Positions 58,450 to 64,000 of a stretch of 64,000 nucleotides of DNA are shown in pieces. A program made the translations under genes and the position numbers. The DNA comes from Schistosoma mansoni. Lineage: Eukaryota > Platyhelminthes > Trematoda > Strigeidida > Schistosomatidae. Location: positions 62,001 to 126,000 of the forward strand of contig NW_017386025.1 of NCBI RefSeq assembly GCF_000237925.1, given 5' to 3'. Below the pieces are notes generated by a model. That model saw only the letters and a program-made list of their open reading frames with translations. It ran no database searches and had not been told where the DNA came from. The first letter of the stretch is position 1. Every line of letters starts with the position of its first letter.

Positions 58450-61400
58450 GCAAGGAAAGGTCAGAGATTATTAGGTATTAGAATAAAGGGTGGCGTAATA
58501 GTTGAGTGGAGTTCAGAGACAGATAAAATCAAAAATGTGATTATTTTAGAGGTAGTTGAAAACAATTAGGGTTACGTAATAATTGAATAATTTTTAGAGG
58601 TAGTTGAAAACAATTAGGGTTACGTAATAATTGAATAATTTTTAGAGGTAGTTGAAAACAATCAGGGTAGGTTACGTAATAATTGAATAAAATTTGGATA
58701 GTTCATATAATTAGGAGAGACAAATGAGCGGAAATGTGTGAGAGAAAGGGTGGTTTAAGAATCGGGTAAGGGGAAGGGAATATAATAAAAACTGAATATT
58801 AACCAAAATTGAACTAATTACAACAAAACTGAAACAAACAAAAAGAAACAAAAAAAAAGGATTACTAGGGTAGTAATAAGTTTATCACTGTCTCTTTTTG
58901 AATACATAGATCCGGTTTGAGTTTTTTTATCGCGATCGCTTCAGCAAACCGGAGAGCAGTTGTACTTCTTTGTTTACTAATGATTTTAAAGGCATGAGAA
59001 ATGTCAATGCTGTGCCCGGTGTCGAGTAAATGCCGAGCTATCGCACTGTTGAGAGCCCTGGAGCCTTGCAGCCTCAGTTTCTTGGGAACATGCTCAGAAA
59101 TGCGGACATGCACTCTTCTCTCGGTTCTTCCAATGTATGTGCTTCGGCACGTACATGTAAATTGGTAAATGCAGTTGCAGCTAAACTGACAACAGTGTGG
59201 GAAACAAACTGCTCACTCAAACAAACTAAAATCGACAAGTCCTCTTTTCTCAGTAGCTCCAACGGAGATTAGACCTAGGGGAGTTGTAAAATCTTGATTT
59301 CAAACCGATGATGTACTAGGGAATCCAGGATCCTGAGGGAACGAATGGCATGCAAATCTATTTCAGTGGTCTTTTAGGGAAAACAACTGTTTTGATCTAC
59401 ACATCCAGGGAGCATCTCAGAACACACAAGTATGATGATTAATAATTATGATGGAATCAATCACACTGCTGTCAAATAAAGTTTAGTATTAGCAAGTAAA
59501 GAAATAAAGACATAAATCATTATATTTAACATCATCAATAAACTATATAGGAATAGAAATAACATCACTTACTATCCCAAACGAATCCAGGGAGGCTTAA
59601 ATAAAATCAAATAAACATAGAAAAACTGGTAATACATTGTTTACATTCCTGAAATATCAGCAATTTGTAAACTCAATTCGTATGTAATGTCATCGGAAAG
59701 ATTACTTAAAATAAGCATAAACTTCGAAAAACTGTATACTGATCATTGTGTTTAGAATGACAATGAAAGCCTCACAAATATACCAGTAAGCTTAAAGAAA
59801 GCAACAACACTAAAATTCTCTAACACTATTTGACAAATCCCATTTTTGTGTACGTATAATTAATTTGCATCGCCCAATCAATGATAATCCAACTTAGCAT
59901 ACGTTATTTCTACATACTGTCTTCACAATACGTGTAGTGACAAAAATAACATTCATGAATTGTTACTTCGTGATCTAAGGAAGATCTATGCGTTAGGGTT
60001 TGAAAACATCTACTGTGCTAACAGCGTAGTTTTGTACCTGGATGAATGAATATTGATGTGTAGAACTTGTGCCCAGCCGTTAACCAAACAAATGACTAAA
60101 TCACTGAGTCAGATATTAATGATTTATACATCGTCCAATTATTAGAGGTGATCATAAAGCATTTGATGTTAGTTGAAACATTAGGTGAAGTGTTAGCCAA
60201 AACAAAAGATTTAAAAATTATATTCTCTTAAAAAATCAGCTAGGTTTGTTTGCCAACAGCGTATCAATCTGAAGCTATGTCAGCTCCTCTCTTAGCTCTC
60301 ACATTCTCCATTGACTATCTGGAGTTTTGAGTGATGCAAATTTGATCTATCTGGCTCTCTGTATTGTGATCCAGTGAGAGTCATGTAGCTTTGTGTATCT
60401 GTTTGTAGGGAATATAGTGCCACCTATAACCATTTGTTGAATGTATATAAGTCTGCAAATCTCTCACCATTCTAGTTCCTTTCTCTCAGTCTATGCCGTC
60501 CGATGGTATCTTCGTATACAGTGTTGTCCGTTCCGACTTTAGCGTTCAGTTCTCCTATCAAAATGATCAGGCCCTTTTTCGAGCACTTCAATGCGATCGA
60601 TTGCAGCTTCTCATAAAGTTGATTTTTATCGTCGTCATTGTTATCACTAATTGGTGCATAACATTGGATAACAACATTCATTGTGATTCCCTCCTTTGTT
60701 TTGAAGGTTGCTTTGATGATCCTGGGTCCATGAGACTCCCAACCTATGTGCTTTATGTGCTTCTCTGAATAGCATCAGAGCGAACCCCTGAGTGTGTGGA
60801 GCATTTTCTTCTTCGTGACCAGAGTACAGCAGTACCTATCCCGAGTCTAATCTTTCTTGTTTAGTCTGGATTCAATGGGTTTCACTTATTCTGAGTACTG
60901 ACAACTTGAATCTCCTCATTTCTACACCTGTTTGATTAGTCCTCCTGGTCTCTCACATTGTCCGTACATTTCATATTAATTGTTTCCCTGGTTGTTAGAA
61001 GGGGCATCGAACTGGTGACTTCTACAGATTCTCGGCTTTCACCATGAGGTGTCACAGTTCTTCTGAATGAAGATCCTTCAACTCGGAGGGCAGAGTTAAA
61101 ATAGTTTCAATTGTTTATTCTGGTTAGCGTTTCTTAGCAAGGTTGTTTTCTACGGAATATGGGTACTGACCCCATCCACAACCCTCATCCTTTATCCGGG
61201 CGTTGGATCAGCAGTAACCCCAGAAGGACCAAAGGTGGAGAAGAGAATAATTCATGAATATGAGGATGAGCATCCTTCCAATAAAATAATTAGGTCACAG
61301 TATCTGCATATGACAGCTAACAATTTATTTCTAAATTTTGTTTAGTAATTAAATGTAATACAAGAAACAGAAAAAATTAACATGATATAAAGTCGAATAA

Positions 61401-63879
61401 TTGTACAATACTACAGGAGAAAATTGAATACTAACCGTTTAGTGCGACCACGTACGTTTGGCGGCAGAAATCCTGGTTTCTAAAATAATTAGAAATAAAT
61501 ATGCAAAAAGTATAACATTTTTTGCAAAATTTATATACAATCAAGAAAAGTCATTAAAGATAAATACAATAAGTAAACTTACAGATACTGTGCCAGATGA
61601 TGATGATGGATTTTCAGCTTTTCTTAATAATTCTCGTACTCTAAAAATATTCCATGTAGTGTGGGAAAATAACTATTCGTTAAATAGTAGTATCAATAAT
61701 AAAACATGTATGTAACATGCTTTTGTATCATATATTAAGCACTAAAACGTACTGTACTACAGAATTAAACTTCGAATGAACGGCGTAGATATTACACCAC
61801 ACGAATCAACGTCAAAACTTGATGATACTGAACGACTGACCAATCTAAATTATCTAAAGCGAAGTTCAAGTCTGAAACTTAACAGTTACGAACAAAATAT
61901 TTTGACCGCTAAGCACCTAAACAACAGATGTATTAGTGGCTTCGTCCAGATTTCTTCATTTATACGACGATCCTTGTTCGTGCCGTATGTGATCAATAGA
62001 ATATATTCTTTATAGTCTTAGATATTAGAATTTATTGAGATTGATTTACCAAACATTGATCAAACCATTTACGCATTTTGCTTTATATGGGCTTGTATTC
62101 CTGCACATATTAAACCAGTCAAAAATAACGCATTATTAACTTAAGGGGACCACGGGTATAAAATAATACAAATTAATTAGAAAATTTAATGAACTTGTGG
62201 CACAAAAGAAAGCTAGATTTCCGTATTTAGTTAGGTTTCATTTAATAAATCCTGGCCTAAACTATGAGACAAATTTTTCCCCACTTATCTAGAAATGACT
62301 ACTTTGAAACTTGTTCGGATTTCTATCACCTACCACGCACAGATTCACATGCTTAGCTTCAACTCACATTCTAACTGTAAGCGCCGGTGATACTACAGAA
62401 GATCGAACCTCCAACTAAGCGCTTGAAAGTTTAACGCCTCAACTATTGAGACACTGATCGAATCTACCAGAAATACGATTATCAACTTTATTATTTTCCA
62501 TGTATGATAAATCAGAAGTTGCTAAGGCCAGCTTATACAATATTATATCACACAACACTAAAGCCTGCTATTTCCAGCCATGAAAGCTTTGATTATATAG
62601 CGAGTTGTGTAGGGAAATCTATCAGTATACTTTATAGACGAAATTGTGTTAATCAATAAAATGAAAAACTGTCAACATACAATTACCTTACTAAATTTAG
62701 ACGGATAAGTTCACGACGACATTCACAATATTTTGCCAAACATCCTTGTGATATACTTTGTGGTTTGTTTACAAATGATTGATTTTCACTCATCCATTTA
62801 GCAAGAAAACGTAAACTATTCAACATATTATTTGGAATATCCTCCATTTGTTCTGTATCTTCAGTTATTGAACCATCCCCTGATTCTTTGTCAGAGACTA
62901 AAATTTAAAGGTTTAGTGTAAATTAAGTGAGTTTGCTGTTGACAGAATGGATTGTGAATGAATTACTTTATGACCAAACAAAACAGCCATATAATATCAT
63001 TAGCTCTTACACACAAAAGCGTATGGCTTAAAGCTGAATACATAAACCTGAATTTGCATACTGAATTGCATTAGCTTAATAGTAATAGGGAAGTTGTAAG
63101 TAAATATTAAGTACATGAGCTATTTAAATTTTCAGTAAATTATAGAAACAATAAAACAGAAAAGTGACTGTCAAGCAGGACCAAACTCAAGGAGTTGGAC
63201 TAATAAATCTCGGATAGAACAGGCCCATGTTCGGAAGTTAGTAAGTCATCAGATATATCTTGTATGATGTAGCAAAACAAGTGGATAGCTGGATACCACC
63301 CATCTGTTTAAAAGTAGGAATGCGTGAAAAAGTTAGACAACCCAGTCAAATTACCTATACTAAAATAGATCGAGAGGAGTTTATACTTGTGAAATTTTGA
63401 TTAAAAATTGAGTATTTCAAGTTATTAATTATACATTGTGAGTTGAAGTAACGATGGTCACCTAAACTTAATCAATTAGCGGGTGTGAGAATAATAAACA
63501 CCAAGTTAAGTTCACAGTCGAAGTCTATCATTCTTAAATAAAAACACCAAATTCGAATAAAAATCATGTTAAAATTACAAAAACGCCGTTTAAATCACAA
63601 AACAATGAAAGAATATGCACACTTCAAGTTTGTAACCAAGATTCTATTATTATTATTATTATTATTATTACTATTATTATCATTATTATTAGCACAATAT
63701 GAAAAATGAGAGTTAGTAAATAAACGGTTGGAAATCCATCAGAATCAGTAATATTAGATGTAATTATTAAAAGTTCTAGTTTAGTGGTCTCATAAGGAAA
63801 AACAGTATCTCCTAACTCACCGTAAATATGAATAATTTGGCTAAGACGGTCTGCAAAAGTGAACTTATCTTGGTTCCAT
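39033..63879 (-). CDS. EXOC7: Exocyst complex component 7 (Exo70), 3' part, 14 exons
   Basis: Exons in transcript order: 63879-63821, 62897-62687, 61640-61583, 61479-61436, 56170-56080, 54846-54733, 53553-53434, 52974-52804, 51358-51196, 48380-48260, 45331-45236, 41422-41350, 41138-41097, 39287-39033. They total 1,618 nt with all phases matching, giving 538 codons and a TAG stop. Family landmarks: LVKLMQNECILLDRL, VPEDGTIHELTTNALMYLE, NLERKSEVYSEEIRR with MIFQMNNIQYILKS, DQKERSFLKSLWNDFNNGL, IPDRELKNSLEHQL and DKYIKLSVEEFEIRI. Exo70 is a rod of helical repeats that tethers secretory vesicles to the plasma membrane by binding phosphoinositides and other exocyst subunits. Animal proteins have about 650-730 residues, so 100-200 N-terminal residues lie beyond the window. 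Confidence 0.93.
39750..40375 (+). mobile_element. Second RTE-like LINE family, C-terminal part
   Basis: Reads VSDEILG near 39772, decayed RDIRLS near 39845, then KILTIELNHVGRYRL and SQWRRCIHCLS at the end. Same family as 28530-29300, opposite strand. Located in EXOC7's last intron. Confidence 0.75.
41097..41138 (-). CDS. EXOC7: EXOC7 42-nt exon
   Basis: Acceptor TTTAATAG, donor AAT/GTAAGT. Codes IDQKERSFLKSLWN, which aligns with DKERQIIKERFKGFN of animal Exo70. A second AG four bases in would break the frame. Confidence 0.85.
41350..41422 (-). CDS. EXOC7: EXOC7 73-nt exon
   Basis: Acceptor TTTATAG, donor TCT/GTGAGT. Codes CARMLSLPDGNILNRI and GMINRPS. The first base completes the conserved tryptophan begun in the exon at 45236. 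Confidence 0.85.
42235..42390 (+). mobile_element. Hammerhead SINE, decayed
   Basis: TGGATTCCCGG (B-box remnant), GGGCTG TTGAAGA GTCC...GGAC GAAAC and a tail CAGGTTTTCAATGG. Stem II is intact. The first core base is T and helix I is poor. Confidence 0.8.
42790..44039 (-). mobile_element. Second RTE-like LINE family, endonuclease to RT start
   Basis: Minus-strand pieces: endonuclease with LISAYAPTDCSPDEVKDYFY and KVLVAGDFNA (43833-44039), SDHALLEACTRLRLTGHRKA and PIRVELIDEKAKS (43336-43674), then a reverse transcriptase start with VPIYKKGS near 42900. Several frame breaks. Probably the 5' part of the family whose 3' parts are at 28530 and 39750. Confidence 0.8.
44031..44057. repeat. 27-bp perfect palindrome
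   Basis: ATAGTACAAAGGT, one base, ACCTTTGTACTAT: 13-bp arms with no mismatch, at the junction between a reversed LINE fragment and repeat R2. TTTAAATAGTACAA also occurs at 32863, beside the Penelope end. Confidence 0.9.
44090..44370 (+). repeat. Repeat R2, copy 2
   Basis: Same family as 27330-27620. Confidence 0.7.
45236..45331 (-). CDS. EXOC7: EXOC7 96-nt exon
   Basis: Acceptor GGTTTTTAG, donor CGATG/GTATGT. Codes TNIHRYLLSQDREAVAKITS and ILDERKLFYTR, leaving TG of a tryptophan codon. It follows YILKS in the position of the variable helix pair of Exo70. Confidence 0.88.
45530..45725 (-). mobile_element. Hammerhead SINE, reverse copy
   Basis: Minus strand: an A-box-like region near 45700, CGACTCCAGG in the B-box place, CAAGTCCCATACTAGGACG, GAAAT and the tail CCAGGTAGCCGATGG. 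The core box is lost, so no ribozyme activity is expected. Confidence 0.75.
46378..46728 (+). repeat. LINE non-coding segment, uninterrupted copy
   Basis: Same as 16130-16463 but continues past the SR2 insertion point with GGAATACTCTTAGTG. Downstream (46900-46930) a faint CR1-endonuclease-like DGGLCF reading suggests the LINE carries on. Confidence 0.75.
47375..47434 (-). mobile_element. SINE tail cut by the assembly gap
   Basis: Reverse of the shared SINE tail (CCAGTGCTTCCAGGTTTTCC); the rest lies in the gap. Confidence 0.75.
47435..47634. other. Assembly gap of 200 Ns
   Basis: Exactly 200 undefined bases in an EXOC7 intron, adjoining a SINE. The size is probably nominal. Confidence 0.99.
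47902..48190 (+). repeat. Repeat R1 copy fused to a SINE tail
   Basis: R1 sequence runs to CCTGAGGGACCC at about 48137 and then switches to GGTGGTCCAGCTTCAATTGA, the SINE tail. The R1 3' end is missing. Confidence 0.7.
48260..48380 (-). CDS. EXOC7: EXOC7 121-nt exon
   Basis: Acceptor TTTCTCTTAG, donor TATAA/GTATGT. Codes NAIFALMTNLERKSEVY and MIFQMNNIQYILKS, one of the best conserved Exo70 stretches. Confidence 0.93.
48440..50079. other. EXOC7 intron stretch, nothing recognised
   Basis: AT-rich, without coding match or a repeat seen elsewhere in the window. Confidence 0.4.
50080..50630 (-). repeat. Repeat R1, reverse copy
   Basis: Reverse of 5476-5955, with a somewhat longer 5' end. A 129-codon frame on + is a by-product of the GC-richer repeat. 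Confidence 0.8.
51196..51358 (-). CDS. EXOC7: EXOC7 163-nt exon
   Basis: Acceptor TATTGACTAG, donor TTAT/GTAAGA. Codes ALMYLENLLEFADIIGTTLS and ENKFGEYL, matching the AILFLQQLLDFQETAGAML region of animal Exo70. Confidence 0.93.
51480..51690 (-). mobile_element. tRNA-promoter repeat (SINE-like)
   Basis: On the minus strand GAGCACCTCAGTAATAACG (A-box-like) precedes GGGTTCGAATCAC (B box) by about 45 bases. The rest has no tRNA cloverleaf. Type unknown and the only copy in the window. Confidence 0.5.
52804..52974 (-). CDS. EXOC7: EXOC7 171-nt exon
   Basis: Acceptor TTCTAAATAG, donor AAT/GTAAGT. Codes GIDNVIIDFNQLVLRLLSQ and VVPEDGTIHELTTN, matching the MPKDGTVHELTSN signature. Confidence 0.95.
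53434..53553 (-). CDS. EXOC7: EXOC7 120-nt exon
   Basis: Acceptor TTACCATAG, donor CAG/GTAAGA. Codes TLTRLMHRAQGRAEFHMVMS and LLVVLKKFF, equal to the region around HDFSTVLTVFPILRHL. Confidence 0.92.
54270..54420 (+). mobile_element. Hammerhead SINE, old copy
   Basis: AAGTTCGATTGC (B-box remnant), GAGCTGTTGAGAAG, AACGAAACAAATG and a tail CAGTTTTCACTGATACC. The ribozyme is degraded. Confidence 0.7.
54733..54846 (-). CDS. EXOC7: EXOC7 114-nt exon
   Basis: Acceptor TATTTTTTAG, donor ACA/GTAAGT. Codes NECILLDRLQLTASPQDSQ and LLFNIFKKGSSDIL. Confidence 0.9.
55640..55990. repeat. Repeat R4 copy 2 plus tRNA-promoter repeat
   Basis: 55650-55860 pairs with 32400-32700. Next, on the minus strand, 55870-55985 has AGTGCCGCAGCGGTTAAAGC (A box) and GGGTTCGAACCC (B box) about 75 bases apart: a SINE-like unit, not a tRNA. 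Confidence 0.55.
56080..56170 (-). CDS. EXOC7: EXOC7 91-nt exon with tandem acceptor
   Basis: Codes AVRLINETETDELDSEHYA and ALGVLVKLMQ, donor CAA/GTGAGT. Two AGs, at 56175-56176 and 56171-56172, could serve as acceptor. The inner one keeps phase with the exon at 61436. Confidence 0.88.
56905..57020 (+). mobile_element. tRNA-promoter repeat (SINE-like)
   Basis: GCTCAGTGGTTAAAATACTC (A box) and AGGTTCAAATCCTGC (B box) about 42 bases apart. No acceptor-stem pairing, so it is not a working tRNA gene. Confidence 0.55.
57030..58390. other. EXOC7 intron stretch, nothing recognised
   Basis: AT-rich sequence without coding match. Confidence 0.4.
58399..58447. repeat. (TA)n microsatellite
   Basis: About 24 TA units without interruption. 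Confidence 0.98.
58543..58690 (+). repeat. Three 48-bp tandem units
   Basis: The unit starts TTTTAGAGGTAGTTG and ends GTAATAATTGAATAA. Units 1 and 2 are almost identical; unit 3 has a few extra bases (GTAG) and one change. Confidence 0.95.
58865..59220 (-). mobile_element. Penelope-like GIY-YIG fragment, second lineage
   Basis: On the minus strand one frame reads CQFSCNCIYQFTCTCRSTY, IGRTERRVHVRISEHVP, SAIARHLLDTGHSID and RFAEAIAIKKLKPDLC: a GIY-YIG nuclease domain with a cysteine cluster. The sequence is clearly different from the 31200 and 33083 copies. Only this end of the element is present. Confidence 0.75.
59275..59410 (+). repeat. Repeat R1, internal fragment
   Basis: GGGGAGTTGTAAAATCTTGA to AATGGCATGCAAATCTAT follows the R1 order. 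It begins directly after the Penelope fragment. Confidence 0.65.
59573..59595 (-). CDS. EXOC7: Possible 23-nt EXOC7 microexon
   Basis: Flanked by TTTATTTAAG and GTAAGT. Reading in phase from the exon at 61436 it gives RLPGFVWD and an open codon that the outer acceptor at 56175-56176 completes. Direct splicing of 61436 to 56170 also keeps phase, so this exon is optional at best. Confidence 0.3.
59600..60235. other. EXOC7 intron stretch, nothing recognised
   Basis: AT-rich, no coding match. Confidence 0.4.
60240..61250 (-). mobile_element. SR2-like RTE LINE, 5' part
   Basis: The 5' UTR from about 61250 (TACTGCTGATCCAACGCCCGG region, GTAGAAAACAACCTTGCTAA) is followed by endonuclease with VIQCYAPISDNNDDD, ILIGELNAKVG and GRHRLRERN. 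It ends near 60240, before the reverse transcriptase. Several breaks; intermediate in decay between the other two copies. Confidence 0.85.
61436..61479 (-). CDS. EXOC7: EXOC7 44-nt exon
   Basis: Acceptor ATTATTTTAG, donor AAACG/GTTAGT. Codes KPGFLPPNVRGRTK, in the place of the basic, alternatively spliced linker of animal EXOC7. Confidence 0.82.
61583..61640 (-). CDS. EXOC7: EXOC7 58-nt exon
   Basis: Acceptor ATATTTTTAG, donor TCT/GTAAGT. Codes VRELLRKAENPSSSSGTVS. Confidence 0.85.
62370..62470 (-). mobile_element. tRNA-promoter repeat (SINE-like)
   Basis: Minus strand GTGTCTCAATAGTTGAGGCG (A box) and GGAGGTTCGATCTTC (B box). Single copy in the window. Confidence 0.45.
62687..62897 (-). CDS. 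EXOC7: EXOC7 211-nt exon
   Basis: Acceptor AAATTTTAG, donor GTAAG/GTAATT. Codes SDKESGDGSITEDTEQ, MEDIPNNMLNSLRFLAKWM and CECRRELIRLNL, matching LEHLPESVLQDVIRISRWL. Confidence 0.9.
63645..63691. repeat. (ATT)n microsatellite
   Basis: About 15 units with two single-base changes. Confidence 0.97.
63821..63879 (-). CDS. EXOC7: EXOC7 59-nt exon, first in the window
   Basis: Acceptor CCCTTTAG, donor TACG/GTGAGT. Codes WNQDKFTFADRLSQIIHIY. It starts with the last base of a codon, so at least one more exon lies to the right of the window. Confidence 0.8.
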
Positions 63880-64000
63880 CTAAAGGGAAGGAATCATTAT
63901 GTTTCCGTCTAATAGTAGATGACTATTACATGATTACATTAATAAGATACTACAGATTATCTCCAACCTAATATCGAATTTGAACTAGATGGTTAGTACA

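Noticed and set aside
61776-62015. 79-codon + frame in an EXOC7 intron
   Set aside because: No family resemblance, no splice context, within chance length for this composition.
63645-63691. CRISPR-like or other ordered repeat arrays
   Set aside because: Only simple microsatellites and one short tandem array are present. There are no spacers and the genome is animal.

Overview
The window is AT-rich, intron-rich animal DNA and almost certainly comes from a schistosome (digenean flatworm). The repeats point there: hammerhead-ribozyme SINEs of the Sm-alpha type, an SR2-like RTE LINE ending in a TAAG-type tail, CR1-like LINEs, a Merlin DNA transposon, Penelope-like elements with GIY-YIG domains, and Gypsy LTR fossils. 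I cannot name the species.

Three host genes can be supported. (1) A COX6C-like mitochondrial gene on + (4651-4926), two exons split by a 33-nt intron. (2) A complete tRNA-dihydrouridine synthase of the DUS4 type on - (six exons, 37861 down to 8422, 370 residues); every exon junction keeps phase. (3) The 3' part of EXOC7/Exo70, an exocyst subunit, on - (14 exons, 63879 down to 39033, 538 codons), with its 5' end beyond the right edge. EXOC7 and DUS4 lie head to tail with about 1 kb between the EXOC7 poly(A) signal and the DUS4 start. COX6C and DUS4 converge.

Layout: 1-0.9 kb is the end of a Gypsy fossil. 0.9-4.6 kb has no recognised gene. COX6C follows, then a 480-bp interspersed repeat, then 2.4 kb with nothing recognised. 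The last DUS4 intron (8.7-23.2 kb) is a nest of mobile elements: a Penelope-type ribozyme piece, a Gypsy fossil that itself holds a Penelope terminal piece, and a CR1 LINE broken by an SR2 LINE and by an internally deleted Merlin. The other DUS4 introns hold LINE ends, SINEs and two Penelope copies. The EXOC7 introns hold LINE fragments, SINEs, several tRNA-promoter repeats, simple repeats and a 200-base assembly gap.

The strongest leads are RNA-level: several hammerhead motifs in different element families, one with all helices and the core in place (38483-38528); a SINE fragment that begins almost exactly at the predicted ribozyme cut; and splice acceptors 4 nt ahead of two start codons, as spliced-leader trans-splicing would give. 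No clearly new protein system was found.
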